64,000 bases of DNA from assembly GCA_963575745.1 (NCBI GenBank), contig CAUYUJ010008091.1, positions 372,674 through 436,673 of the forward strand, given 5' to 3'. The position numbers and the translations under genes are program-made. Below the pieces are notes generated by a model. It did no database searches, was not told the origin of the DNA, and worked only from the letters and a program-made list of their open reading frames with translations. Source of the DNA: Prorocentrum cordatum. Lineage: Eukaryota; Sar; Dinophyceae; Prorocentrales; Prorocentraceae. Below are positions 1 through 11,534 of the stretch, one piece after another (the first letter of the stretch is position 1; every line of letters begins with the position of its first letter).

Positions 1-1738
1 AATACAGTTCTGCGCACATACATACACCACGCACGTGACACCGCATACGTACAACCATGCATACATACATGAACGAACGCATACATACATGCATACACGC
101 CGACATGCACACCTACATACATTCGTAGGTTCGCACGCACATACACACATAGATACACACATACACACGTACATGCATAAAGACAAACATGCGCAAATAC
201 CGACCTGCATGCATACATGCATACATACCTACAGACACACCTAAGTTCCTGAATGCAGGCAGACATGCGTCCATACAGACACGTATGCACGCATGGAGCA
301 TACAGACCGACATACATACACACATACAGACATACACCAACACCTCACATACACTTACATGCATTCATACATACATACAGACACGCACTCATGCATCCAT
401 ACATGCGTACACTCCATATATATATACAGCCCTACATGCAAACCTGCACACATGCATATCTACACTCACACATACACACATACATACGTACGCACGTAAG
501 TATGTACACACTACATACATGCACCAGTGCCTGCATCCATACGGGCCTGTATGCATACATGCATGCATAAACGCAGGCATTCATACATGCATGCAGAAAT
601 GCATGCATGCATACATACATGAAGACATACACAAGCATATATACAGCACATACACTACATACATACACACATACATACGCACATGCATGCATATAGAGAT
701 ACACAAACACGTTACCTACATTCCATACATGGCACTTACATGCACGCATGCCCGCATGCATGTATACATTCATACAGGCATACACCAATACATACAAACA
801 GACGTACGAACACAAGTACATACATACGTAAAACATACATGCCCACGTACATACATACAGACAGTCACGCGTACATGCATATATGCAGGGGCGCATGCAT
901 ACAAGCATTCCTACATACCTACATACATACACACATGAATACATACAAGCATCATACATACGTGCATGTACGCATGCAAGCATGCGTACATACATACATA
1001 CACACATGTATGCTTCCGCGCAGTTCATTCAGACATACGTGGGTACATACATATACACAGACACGCATACAAAGATTCACGCGTGCATGCATACGTAAAC
1101 TCCTTACACTACAGGCATACACACATACATACATGCATACACACCTACGAACATACTTTCATACGTACGTACGCACATGCCCGGAAACATAAAACTGTAC
1201 GTACATACAGACTGAGATGCGTGCATACACGAATACGTGCATGCTTACATACAGACCTACATACAAAAACTCATACATAAGTGCAGGCAGGCCTGCATGC
1301 ATACATTCATGCATGTATACATGTAAGTATACATACAGACACACATATACATGTGCACATACACACATACATGCATTCGCGCATGCATGCATACATACAC
1401 ACATACACACATGCATGCCTACATACACAGCTGCATACACGCATCCATACATGCATGCATTACAAGGGCTACAGACACTGCATATATACATATATATAAG
1501 CATACATGCAACCAGACGTACGTGCATACATACATACATACAGGCATGTACGAACATATACACTGCATGCAGTACAGATATACAAACTCACATGCACACA
1601 TACATAAATTACATACAATACATACCTGAGTACAAACATACATACAAACATGCATGCATGCATACATACAGACATGCATGCAGGCATGCATACATACATA
1701 CATGCATGCATGCAGCCATGCACACATACACACATGTC
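1..1738. repeat. CATA/TGCA tetranucleotide satellite
   Basis: The stretch is built from imperfect ACAT, GCAT and ACAC steps with self-complementary TGCATGCA blocks. Every frame reads as a histidine/threonine/tyrosine or cysteine/methionine/valine repeat, so the many ORFs here are artefacts. It stops sharply near 1738, where ordinary mixed-composition sequence begins. It extends off the left window edge and follows the last visible exon of the coiled-coil gene, so it probably lies in a further intron of that gene. Confidence 0.95.
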
Positions 1739-2600
1739 AATGTGCATCCTCCAGCGGCGGGGTGACGACACCGTCGCGGTGCGTTAAGCCAGGTCACGTT
1801 TAGGCGAATGTTCACCTGGCATGGTGGACGGGATGGTGGCAGTCGCATGCAGAACAAAAACGCGAGGGCGCGCACGCAGGTGGAACATGTCACAGCGGTC
1901 GTGCAAATGCAGAGTAGCCGAGCACGCAAGGAGAACTGGAGCGCGAGGGCAAGAGGAAGTGAACTGCGATAATAACGCGGCGTAAACGCGCACACAGCGA
2001 TGGGCAGTGCGAACGGTGCCGATGCTGCCTAACTGCGAGGGCGTACCGAGAAGGTCATAACATTACACACCCACACTCGCGCACGCACACCCAAACAGAC
2101 ACACCGACACCGACACGCACACACACAACACACAAACACGTAAGTGCATGGGTGTTGGTTTGCCCGTCCCTTGCGAGATAGCCCTGACGACTGGGACATC
2201 AGCGTAGGCCCGCAAAGAGAATTCGCTTTGGGCAATGTGCGTGCGTCTAGAGCGTTCTTTTCTAAGCATCTCCACGCCGCTTGATCTGTCCTCGCCCTTT
2301 TCTGCAAGACTTGAGGCCATGTCGCGCCTCAAGGCTCATCAGTTCCAGCCCGAGAGAAACTACGTCTGGAAAACTACTCCAACAGACGCGTCCAAAGCAG
2401 ACTGCAAACCTATGCGCTCGCCTGTGAAAGCTGAACTCGGACGCTTATGTCAGAACGGCCTACCATGGTGTAGATAGACCCCGCTCCTCCTCTACTCCTC
2501 TCCTAAGCACTCCGCTCACGGTGCCCCCCGCCCCTCTCGAAAGTTCTACACCACCCTCAGCCCTTCGAATCCGCTCTCTCGCAGGGGCCCCCGAGCGGTC
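1739..2600. other. Unassigned sequence with a CA-rich patch
   Basis: I see no recognisable exon. A CA-rich run lies at about 2064-2140. The downstream exons expected for the coiled-coil protein (a C-terminal helical section and tail) could not be identified here and probably lie beyond the left edge. Confidence 0.5.
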
Positions 2601-2612
2601 CTTCTCGGCGAC

Positions 2613-2711
2613 CTTCAGGGTGCCGGTGCTCACCTCCATGGACTCCTCCTTGAGGGCCTTCTCCCGTGTCTTCTCGCCGATCGCCTTCATGTCTGCCGCG
2701 CGCTTGGAGGC
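2613..2711 (-). CDS. Coiled-coil protein, exon 9 (3'-most visible)
   Basis: On the minus strand an AG acceptor (2713-2712) precedes codons for ASKRAADMKAIGEKTREK and a few more charged residues. It joins in phase 0 to the exon at 7674-7618 so that ...GDS continues into ASKR..., as the family requires. Two GT donors fit: after 2634 (GAG|GTGAGC, 26 codons) or after 2613 (AAG|GTCGCC, 33 codons). I cannot choose between them. An inverted-repeat element ends ten bases upstream of the acceptor, inside the intron. No stop codon belonging to the protein is seen. Confidence 0.75.
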
Positions 2712-2722
2712 CTCGGAGTTGA

Positions 2723-2877
2723 TCACCGAGCGCGTTCCACTACTCGCAAAGTACCTACTCGCAGACGTTCGACAAAAAAACATGTCTGCATCGATCTAAT
2801 CTTATCGTAGATCCCCCACGGCGGATCCAGGCCATTTGCAGGTAGTTACTTTGCGAGTAGTGGAACGCGCTCGGTGA
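2723..2877. mobile_element. Foldback element with perfect 31-bp arms
   Basis: The arms at 2723-2753 and 2847-2877 are perfect inverted repeats of 31 bp, containing CGTTCCACTACTCGC. A longer relative with the same arm motif is at about 28650-28966. The element lies in the intron immediately upstream of exon 9 of the coiled-coil gene. No transposase is encoded. No clear target duplication is visible. Confidence 0.85.
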
Positions 2878-3074
2878 GGAGGACATGGAGAGGAGCCATA
2901 CGTCCGACGTCGCTATTCTTTCCCTGCGCGCCCCCATGACTCCAGGATTGCGTTGTCGACGGCGCCTGGGTCTCGGAAGCGGCCTCCGGGCCGAGGATCA
3001 CGAGAGGCCTTCGCTCCGATTGCGCCAGGACGTTGGGAGTTCAGGGGCAGGCGGCCGACAGTGTGAGGAGAGGA

Positions 3075-3170
3075 GAGAGAAATAGAGAGAGAGAGAGAGA
3101 GATAGGGCTAGAGATTCGGATACATATACAGAGAGAGAGGGCTAGAGATTGGGATACATATCCGCCGGCC
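3075..3170. repeat. GA microsatellite with a duplicated 23-bp unit
   Basis: A GAGAGA run is followed by two copies of a unit beginning GGGCTAGAGATT and ending GATACATAT, separated by more GA. Confidence 0.8.
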
Positions 3171-3364
3171 CCCTTGTGGGGCCACCAGGCTGTAGGGCGA
3201 AGGTTCGCAGTTTCCTGTACCAGTTGCAGCTTCCAGTTTCCACTGTTACAGTTCTGCTTCTTGGTGCTGACTGTTCCTTGTTGATAGACCGCGCGAGGGG
3301 GGGGAGGCCCAAACGGGCAGGTTTAGCACGCCCTGAGCGTGTGCTCTGAATTGCTGGGTGGATC

Positions 3365-4545
3365 AAAATTAACACCCCTCACGCAGATCGGCGGGGTCAG
3401 GGTCCAAAAACACAAAGGATTTGCCACATTTCTGAAATTCGGTGGCCCCCCTCAGGCTGATCGGCGGGGTCAGGGTCCAAAAACACAAGGGATTTGCAGC
3501 ATTTCTGAAATTCGGTGGCACCCTTCATGCAGATCGGCGGGGTCAGGGTCAAAAAGCACATGGGATTTGCAACAGTTTTGAAATTTGCTGACATCCATCC
3601 CTCACGCAGATCTGCGGGGCCAGGGTCCAAAAACACATAGGATGTGCAACATTTCTGAAATTTGCTGACATCCATCCCTCACGCAGATCGGCGGGGTCCG
3701 AGTCCAAACACATAGGATTTGCTACAGTTTTGACATTCGGTGGCACCCCTCACGCGGATCGGCGGGGTCAGGGTCCAAAAACACAAAGGATTTGCCACAT
3801 TTCTGAAATTCGGTGGCACCCCTCACGCAGATCGGCGGGGTCAGGGTCCAAAAACATAAGGGATTTGCCACATTTCTGCAATTCGGTGGCACCCCTCACG
3901 CAGATCGGCGGGGCCAGGGTCCGAAAACAACAAATAGTTGCCACTTTTCTGAAATTCGGTGGCACCCCTCACGCAGATCGGCAGGATCAGGGTCCGAAGC
4001 ACACAAGGTATTTGCCACATTTCTGAAATCTGGTGGCACCCCTCACGCGGATCGACAGGGTCAGGGTCGAAAAACACATTGAGTTTGTCATATGTTTTAA
4101 ACCTCGGTGACACCCCATATACAGATCGGCGGGGTCAGAGTCCAAAAACATGAGGGATTTGCAACATTTCTGAAATTCGGTGGCACCCCTCACGCAGATC
4201 GGCGGGGTCAGGGTCAAAAAGCATATTAGGTGTTCCACATGTCTGAAATTCGGTGGCACCCCTCACGCAGATCGGCGGGGTCAGGGTCCAAAAACACAAA
4301 GGATTTGCCACATTTCTGAAATTCGGTGGCACCCCTCAGGCTGATCGGCGGGGTCAGGGTGAAAAAAACATATTAGATGTTCCACATTTCTGAAATTCGG
4401 CAACACACCCTCACGCAGATCGGCGGGGTCAGGGTCCAAAAACACATGGGATTTGCAACATTCTTGAAATTCGGTTGCGCCCCTCATGCCTCATGCAAAT
4501 CGGCGTAGCCAGGATCGAAAAACAAACAGGTCCCGACACTGCTTC
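3365..4545. repeat. About 74-bp tandem satellite, roughly 16 copies
   Basis: The core GATCGGCGGGGTCAGGGTCC recurs every 71-79 bp at about 3385, 3458, 3532, 3607 and so on to 4497. The rest of each unit carries AAAAACACA, GATTTGC, CACATTTCTGAAATTCGG and CACCCCTCACGCA. Units diverge by substitutions and small indels. The many ORFs over it are frame shadows of the repeat. Confidence 0.95.
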
Positions 4546-4639
4546 ACGGCGGCGCCCAGACCTCATGATTTAGTTTTTGCATCTCCCATTATCCGAGGAA
4601 GGGGGCCGGCGGCATGGGGCGAAGCCCTTACGGATATGT

Positions 4640-4740
4640 ATATATAGAGAGAGAGAGGGAGAGAGAAAGAAATAAAGAAACACAGAGAAACAACAACAAA
4701 CGAGAGAGAGAGGGAGAGAGAGAGAGAGAGAGAACAGACA
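4640..4740. repeat. GA microsatellite
   Basis: GAGAGA runs interrupted by AAAGAAATAAAGAAACACAG-type sequence. No gene is visible between 4545 and 5260. Confidence 0.9.
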
Positions 4741-5261
4741 CCTGGAGAGAAGCTGTACGTCCTGTCCTGGGCTCCCACCACAGTGCCCGCAAGGTGGCCC
4801 ACAAACAAGCCCCCAGAGGTGCCGGGATGAAGAGAGCACCTCAGAACAGCTACAAACGCACGGCCGTCAGCGGCACGAGAAAGGCGACGAAGGTATCGAC
4901 GGCCAAGACGGCTGGCAGATTGCAGTGCCCGTGGCGCAAGGGGAACGTCTCGTTTCGGAATCACTGTATATTTGTAAGGCCATGCCGCACGCCGAGTTTG
5001 CAAAGCAGGTCGAGAGGAAACGCAAAGCATCGGCCCCACCCAATGTAATTGCCTCCTGGACGTCTGCATGCCCACGTTGCTCAGAATGATTTTAGAACGA
5101 GCGTGCAGTTCGTGCTCAAGAGATCCAATGTCGTGATCGTCGTTTTGCAACAGGGCTCATAGTTGCATCAACATGATTTCATATTGTGGCTATTAATCAG
5201 TTCCTAGATTGATCCCACCTTTTCGGTGTGCCGTGGGCAGCCGTCTCTCAAATACCTTGTA

Positions 5262-6021
5262 TGGCGGACAGTCTTGAGGCGGCGCTCAAGGCTCTTGGTG
5301 CAGCGGGTTTAGGCGACCAGGTCCCTGCGGGCAAGAGCAAGGGGAAAGGGCAAGGGCAAAAGGGATAACTTCCAAACTCGTTTGAAGGCGGACGAGACAC
5401 TGATTGCACAGCGGGAGCGCTCGATCTATCATCCTGTTTCAGGTTCCTTGTGACATCCGAGGAGAAGAATAATGGCCTGGAAAAGCCGAAGCCACGAGGC
5501 AGGAGAAGCACGAGTTGGCCGTGAAAGCAGCAAATGCCAAGCAGGATATCCCCGCGATCGGGCCCCACAGCATGGGATCACAGAGGTCTTTGGTGCCCGC
5601 GGTCCTGATGAAGGCCGTCAGTGCAATTGCTCCCGCAGCCAGCGGCAGCGTGAAAGAGGCGAGCGAGGGGCTCGCGAAGCTATCCACGGTTCAGGTCAAT
5701 GCCTTGGCATTCCGTATGCAGGCCAGACATCAGACACCAAAAGAAGGACGACTCTAGATCTGGGGAGTCTTGAGAGCCGACTCTCATACCGACGATCTGC
5801 GCAAGATGGAGCTTGCATTGCAGCACGTCATGGCTTGGTCCAAATCAAGACGTTCTGGAGCGGTTCAGGGTATCCAGCTGGCACCGACGAATTCGCAGGA
5901 CGGCCCGACGGTCAGGTGGCCCATGTCCCTTCGGCACAAGCCGGGTGCGGGCAAGGGAGACGAGCCAGAAGGCGACGACGAGGACATGGAAGGAGACAAG
6001 TCGAAGCGTGCGAAGAGGTAG
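5262..6021 (+). pseudogene. Decayed gag-like / basic ORF
   Basis: An ATG at 5262 opens 35 codons starting MADSLEAALKALGAAGLG and ending in a glycine/lysine tail before a TAA. After a frame change, one frame is open from 5473 to a TAG at 5755-5757 and continues in the same frame to a TAG at 6019-6021, with protein-like stretches such as KHELAVKAANAKQD and DDLRKMELALQHVMAW and a charged end. The look (short alanine-rich start, GKGK segment, KAANAK-like helix) reminds me of the first ORF of dinoflagellate retroelements. No reverse transcriptase is seen. Frameshift and stops suggest it is dead. A short host gene relic is the alternative. Confidence 0.35.
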
Positions 6022-6062
6022 CCCTTGCGTTGGGCTTGCATGTTCACTCGGAAGCCGGTCAA

Positions 6063-6223
6063 GGGCTGCTAAATCCGTGGCTGCTAAAATCAACCTCCGG
6101 GAAGTTGCCGTCGCCCTTCCGGGAAGAAGCTCGTGGACTGCTTCGCGTGCCGCGCCTCATTCCGGGAAGCTCTCTTTTTTCCTTCCGGGAGGGCCGTTTT
6201 AGCAGCCACGGTGTTAGCAGCCC
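6063..6223. mobile_element. Short inverted-repeat element (GGGCTGCTAA arms)
   Basis: Arms of about 27 bp at 6063-6089 and 6197-6223 (GGGCTGCTAA, then GTGGCTGCTAAAA) are inverted with a few mismatches. The interior repeats CTTCCGGGA several times. No target duplication is clear. Confidence 0.75.
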
Positions 6224-6240
6224 TCGCCCAGCGTCCGATT

Positions 6241-6278
6241 CACATTTTCCAGTGGCCTGTGGCCCACTGGAAAATGTG
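6241..6278. repeat. Perfect 15-bp-arm hairpin
   Basis: CACATTTTCCAGTGG and its exact reverse complement are separated by a short loop. The motif CCAGTGGCCTGTGG recurs at about 6371. GGA microsatellite tracts follow at 6280-6330 and 6490-6545. Confidence 0.85.
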
Positions 6279-6279
6279 A

Positions 6280-6545
6280 GGAGGAGGAGGAGGGGCGAGG
6301 AGGAGGAGGAGGAGGAGGAGGAGGAGGAGTGGCCCTGGACTCAGAGCTTCTCCTTCTCCACCCTCCTCGCCCAGTGGCCTGTGGATGGCCTCGGCCATGA
6401 TCACGACCTCGAAGGAGCTCGTGAATCCTACGTCGTCTTGCCCGCGCCGCCCCGGGCGGCCCTGCGGCCCTGCCCCGCCGGCCTCCCTGGAGAGGAGGAG
6501 GAGGAGGAGGAGGAGGAGGAGGAGGAGGAGGAGGAGGAGGAGGAG
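6280..6545. repeat. GGA microsatellite tracts flanking mixed sequence
   Basis: Two GGA tracts (6280-6330 and 6490-6545) bracket about 150 bp of ordinary GC-rich sequence. From 6545 to 7190 I see no gene, only GC-rich unique sequence and a CA/CG-rich patch near 6960-7030. Confidence 0.85.
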
Positions 6546-7189
6546 AGGGTGTGTTGTTGCCCCTGAGGTAGGGGTGCCTGCGGTGTGCCTGCTCCGCGAT
6601 GCCGTCAGCGAGGGGCTCTCTGCTGCAGTGGAGGTGGGGCTGCCAGGGCGCCGAGGCGTCTGCCTTCGCCTCTGTGATCCCTCTGCACCGGCGCGGCCCT
6701 CGCAACAGACTGGCACCCGCAGCGGGCTCTCTCAGCCTGGGCCATTCGAGTGCATTCCGCCTGGCTCTGGAGGATGCACCGGGCGCCGCGGCCGTTCCAG
6801 AGGGCGCTGGAGCGCTCCGGGAGCGTGCCTCGTCCTGGGCCTGCCTGAAGACGGGCAGGAGGCAGGACGGGACAGGGGGAAGAAAAAAAAACGAGCAGGC
6901 CAGATCGAGCTTTGGGAGCGCAGCCGCACATGCTACTAGCAAGCGAGACGGACTGCAGCGACACGCCCACGCACACAGACGCATGCGCACGCGTGAGCAC
7001 CCACGCAAGCGCGCAATCCCACACCCGACCACCGCAGATCATCACCACCCATAGGGGGGGGGGCGAAGGGACACACCGTCGAGGGGAGGGGGAGGGAACC
7101 GATTACCGCTGTGGGTGGAGGGGGGCACGGGGGCCAGACCCTGGATCATACGCACATGTTGTACGTAAGTAAAACAAAACGAGAGCTGA

Positions 7190-7515
7190 CGATACAGAAA
7201 CAAAAAAGGCGGTTACGCAGGTGGAGAAAGAGAGAGACCAGTGTGAGTGGGAGAGAGAAGAGAGAGAGCAAGAAAGAGAGAGTGAGAGAGCTGAAGAGAG
7301 AGTGAGAGAAAGAAGAGAGGGCTGTAAAGTAAACAAACGTATGTCTTTACATCTATGTATGTACACAGACAAATGCAAACTGAGAGAGATAGAGAGAGGG
7401 AGAGAAAAAGGCAAACATAAGACAAACACTGACAAAAACACAAAAGTTAGACAGAGAGAGGGGGAGAGAGAGAGAGAGAACATAAAAAGATAGAGAGAGG
7501 GAGAGATGGGGCAGG
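7190..7515. repeat. GA-rich microsatellite field
   Basis: Long GAGAGA runs with A-rich interruptions. ORFs over it are lysine/arginine/glutamate or leucine/serine shadows. Confidence 0.9.
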
Positions 7516-7617
7516 GAAGTAGTAGACAAAAAGACTGCGCAGACAACAATGCGTAACGGATACCGTTAGATGAACATCTCAACGCATAAACGATGCAGGC
7601 TCGTCTAAGCCAAAAGC

Positions 7618-7674
7618 GGAATCTCCCATGAGCTCCTCGTACGCCTTCTGCGAGTTCTTCTCTTCCACCTCCGC
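7618..7674 (-). CDS. Coiled-coil protein, exon 8
   Basis: Minus-strand acceptor CTCGAG| ends at 7675 and the exon gives exactly 19 codons, AEVEEKNSQKAYEELMGDS, before a GC donor (TCC|GCTTTT). It follows ...DKEITE from exon 7 in phase 0 and leads to ASKRAADMK in exon 9, which is the family order. The length is a multiple of three. The exon is isolated by about 2.3 kb and 4.9 kb of intron. Confidence 0.85.
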
Positions 7675-8016
7675 CTCGAGAACGGCGAACCCAAAATTCA
7701 GCTAGGATCGGGCTGCACCAGGGAATGGGGGCATAAAAAGCCACCAGCCGTCGGGGCGGAGGCGATTTAGATAGCTACGTGATTGCCGCAGACAGCCCCA
7801 AATTGCTTCAAAAATTAAACCAAGTAGCCAACTTGGCCCAGAAGGACTCCAACATGGCTTCAAAGTCCACCAAGAAGGCGACATGGCAATGTGATTGCCA
7901 CCCGGCATCCCAAAGATGCTCCTCACATGCCCCTCAGAATTCATGGAAGCTCCCAGACTCAGGAACGGTTCCGCAAACAGCGCCTGCACTGAAGAGGTCC
8001 TCACCTGGGCTGTCTG

Positions 8017-8214
8017 AGGGGCCACGTTAGGGGGGTAAATGGCTCAGGAGGGGACCTTGGCTCGGCGACACATCGCCGATAGATCGGCGAGAGGCCCAAG
8101 ATAGCGAATCCGTGCGTTCCTGGGCGGGGTGGACCATCAGACCCCTATCGGCGATCCATGGGATATAGGGTAGATGCATCTCCCTCGAGCCTATCCCCCT
8201 CGAGTGTTGCCCCT
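8017..8214. mobile_element. AGGGGC inverted-repeat element, copy 1
   Basis: The left end reads AGGGGCCACGTTAGGGG and the right end, reversed, AGGGGCAACACTCGAGGGGG. The interior contains TCGGCGACACATCGCCGATAG. Copies 2 and 3 at 12802-12984 and about 28985-29190 share the interior and end motifs. No convincing target duplication. Confidence 0.75.
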
Positions 8215-8229
8215 GATTTGTTTGTCCCT

Positions 8230-8680
8230 ATTGTTTCTTCTTGTTATACAACAAATGCCGCCATGCTGGTCTTCGCCAGCCATGCCCCCGACTGGTCCCT
8301 GCAGAAGGTGCTGCCCTGCGCCGCCACCGGCCAGCAAAGCCCCCGACTGTCCCTGGCCCCCGTGCCGGCCCTGCGCGCCGTCGCCAAGCTGCTCGGATGA
8401 GGCCTGGGCCCCACTGGCATGCAGCCCTGGTAGTCCCCTGCGCCGTCACCGACCGATCTGCCTCGGCCGCTTGCACCTGGCAGTGGCGCCTTGCCCAACG
8501 TCACCGCGGGCGCCACTGGCTCGGCATGTGCCCCGACGGTCCCAGGCCCTGGCGCACCAACCGCTTCAGCTGCCTGCCGCCGCGAACCATCACCGTCTTG
8601 GCTGTCTCCTGTCTCCCTGCATGGGGTCCCGTCGCCAGTGTGTTGGCCGTCTTGCTGCTTCACTTTCCGATGAAGCTCTG
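8230..8680. other. GC-rich unassigned sequence with short internal repeats
   Basis: Short motifs (CCCCGACTG, CCCTGCGCCG, CACCGAC) recur irregularly. Open frames exist on both strands but none looks like a known protein. Confidence 0.4.
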
Positions 8681-8689
8681 AGGTGCGAA

Positions 8690-8990
8690 GTTGGTCCCGA
8701 GATAGCCCAAGATGGCCTTCAGAGGCGCCCAGGAATGCGCCAAGAAGGCTGCAAAGCCCCCAAGAGCATCTGATAGCTCCAAGAGGAGCTCAAGGGATGA
8801 TTTGGGGGGCTCCACGAGCGACGCAACTTGACGCCGCCCCCTATTAGGTCGCACGCCTCAAGGATGGTCCTAAAAGGGCCCCAGTTGCTCCAAAACTGAC
8901 TCCAAGAGGACCCCAGAGGCCCCCAAGAGGGCACCAAGAGAGCCTCAAGATGGCTTCAAGAGGTCTTCCAGAGGCTCAGGGTCCCGACAG
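8690..8990. repeat. Degenerate CCCAAGAGG minisatellite
   Basis: CCAAGAGG, CCAAGATGG and close variants recur about every 10-13 bp. The same type of sequence occurs at about 25500-25830, 33330-33600 and 52410-52580. Confidence 0.7.
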
Positions 8991-8999
8991 CCCCGAGTT

Positions 9000-9960
9000 G
9001 GCAATCTTGAGGATTGATCGGTCTGATCCATGATATGGTTCGACTGGTGTCTTCCCCCCGCTGCTTTACCCGTGTTCCTCCATCCCCCGTCTCACACCAA
9101 CTCGCCATGGAATATGTTCAGGAAAGGCTAGTGGAAATGTGCGAAACGTCAATAATCTCTACTGCTCCAAGCCGTTGCCATCCTCCCCACTGCAGGAAAA
9201 TGGCACAGCAGCTCGTCTCTTAAGTTGCACACATGGTGGTTCCGAGAGCCTCTGTCGCAAGGACGTTCTTCTGACACCGCCACCCGGTCATGGAAACCGT
9301 GGACGAATCGACCGCCAGGCGCTTTCATGTCAGAAAGCGAGCCCTCGCGACGAGTCGGTGAGGCACGTTGACGATGTTCTATCTTGCCTCCGTAGCACAG
9401 CCGCTCGTCCCCTGAGCTTTGAGGACCGCAATGTCGATCCGTTGCTCGACTGCGCTCTTGGCAAACAAAGTCCCGATCTCGAGCGAGTCGAGAGCTGCGT
9501 TGCTCAGGAGAGAAGTGGACTCCTTACTCTGCCCTCGTACAACCGTCAATCGCCGAGTTCAGCCACCAAACATAACCGCTCGTAAAGCTGTGTCTCTTAA
9601 TCACGCTGGGACGCCGCACAAACCAAACTTTGGGTCAAGCCCGCTGTCGGCGACATCACGGGGCCCGAGTGGCCAAGCTTCCTGCAGAGAGCGCTTGGTA
9701 GAGGTCCTCGTGATGCTCCCGGCGTAAGTGTTTATCGGCCACAAAGCTGCTTGCGATCGGTCGGCGCGGCACCAGGCCAGGAGGCTGACGCTAGCGGGAG
9801 TTGCTGCTGGCTTCGTCAAGCAGGTGCCAGCGCATCCTCGGGGAAACGAGCCCGCACGACCCTGGCACCCCACTCAGCGACAGGGAGTAACAGCGAAAAG
9901 ATGTGCAAACTGGGCGTGAGTTGACTGGAGTGTACACAATGCGGTGCCCCACCAGCGTCG
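9000..9960. other. Unassigned sequence, no recognisable gene
   Basis: Base composition is more balanced than around it and a plus-strand frame is open from about 9139 to 9585, but its translation matches nothing I know and codon use is unremarkable. It lies in an intron of the coiled-coil gene. Confidence 0.4.
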
Positions 9961-9980
9961 CAACAGGAAGGACTCCAGGC

Positions 9981-10036
9981 CTCGGTGATCTCCTTGTCCA
10001 AGTCCTTGATGAGAAGTTCGATCATCTGAATCACTC
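9981..10036 (-). CDS. Coiled-coil protein, exon 7
   Basis: After acceptor TTCCGAG| the 56 bases give GA plus 18 codons, VIQMIELLIKDLDKEITE. The leading GA completes a glycine codon begun by the last G of exon 6, so ...SDFA-G-VIQMI... is restored. The donor is GC (GAG|GCCTGG). Family members carry this same MI(D/E)LLIKDLDKE motif just after a proline-rich linker, which fits exon 6. Confidence 0.9.
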
Positions 10037-10084
10037 CTCGGAAGCTGGAACGCACTTCGGATAGACAGAATACAGCGGACCACA

Positions 10085-10734
10085 TTGTTCCATACATGCG
10101 TCCGAGCGAAGCAGGGAAACTCTCAAAACGCGATGATGGCAACGCCGATCGCAAAATCACAACCCACTCAGTATACTGCTCATATCACAGGGACTGCTAG
10201 ATGTGACATCGGCTTCCCCACATGTCTGACAACAAGCGCTCACCACTGCGCAACACGAGTGATTATACATTATATAATGCGCGCCACTGCCTGGGTTGGC
10301 TGTCCAAACAAGGTGAACACTCTCTTGGGCGCCCATCCTTTCATTTCCAATCCTCCCCCCTTGCCTTCCCACCTTCTTTCGGCGATGATGAGCTGAATGA
10401 CCGAAAATGGGCAGGTGCTGGAAATTGGGATGCTGCGCGGGGTGGTGCAGCACAGGACTGAGGCGCGAATTGACTACGTGCGCTCCTCGCAGGACAGCGC
10501 TGAGAGATGAGAAGAACATATCAAAATGCTGAGAGACGACGGACTTGGACAGGGAGGTGTTCCTGCTCCTCACATGGCAACTCTCACCACATCGCAGTCA
10601 TGCTGCTCCTCCCCCCACATGATCCTCCTCCCCTCGTCATCCGCATCATCATGCTGACCATTACCACTGCCGTCATTAACTTGTCAGTCGAAACCCTACG
10701 GGAGGCGGTCGGTCGGTGTCGTTCCACGCATTCG
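10085..10734. other. Unassigned intronic sequence
   Basis: No repeat or exon I recognise. Short ORFs on both strands look random. Confidence 0.4.
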
Positions 10735-11300
10735 TCTCAAATGCTTGCAGTGGCTTCAAGGATGGATGGGGGTCAAAATGGGGATCTCGCCCTGGCTCTG
10801 CGCACATCAGTTTCGAATGATTGCAACTGCTTCATGTATTAAGGGGGGCCGTTTCCAAACTGGGGCTCTCGCCTGGACGCCGCGCACATGTGTGCTCAAG
10901 TGTCAACCTTGGGTTGGCACCTTCTAGCACCGCGCACGCTCGCCTCAAGCATTCGCAGCAGTTGCGAGGATGGAGGCTGGTTCCTTTTTTACAGAATTGG
11001 GATGTCGCTTGAGACTTCCTCGGGCTCTCACGTGCGCAAAAATGACACTCATTTCGTTGTGACGGGGTCTTACTGGACACCTCGCTGAATTACATGATCC
11101 GACCTTTTCGCATGCCGTATTGCTCGCTTCAGGGATGCGAGGCAGTTCCAAATCAAAGCGAGGCTCTCGCCTGAATGGCAGACCCAGAAGGTGCTGGTCT
11201 TTCAAGGGGGGCACTTCTTGCACTCAAATGGAACGCCTGTAGAGACTTATGTAGGGGGCTTGGGGCGGGAGGGTGTGCTGCAGCATCGTTGACGCATCCT
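10735..11300. repeat. Degenerate tandem repeat with GGCTCTCGCCTG motif
   Basis: Motifs such as CTCGCCTGGA, CTCAAGCATTCGCAGCAG and GAGGATGGA recur at irregular 75-110 bp spacing. A related segment ending in GTGCTGCAGCATC and GCATCCTGGGTT at 11265-11310 has a second copy at about 15100-15260. Confidence 0.5.
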
Positions 11301-11534
11301 GGGTTTAGTCTGGTCTTTCTCCTTCTCCTCCTCCTTTGCCTCCCTCCCTCCCTCCCGTCCTCTCTCTCCCCCCAAACTCCCAAGACTTCCGCCAATGTGG
11401 TCTTTCTCCGTGCGAGGCCCCAGAGGCTGCAACCCCCGAATCCATGTTTGATGGCCCTTGGGCCCGACAACAGAACCCGAAGGCCGAAGTCGAGGAACGG
11501 AAACCCCGATTGGAGGAGCACATCCTTGGAGACC

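Noticed and set aside
35-1765. Many overlapping His/Tyr/Cys-rich ORFs
   Set aside because: They are translations of a tetranucleotide satellite.
3365-4545. Possible CRISPR array because of 16 regular units
   Set aside because: The whole 74-bp unit is repeated, so there are no unique spacers.
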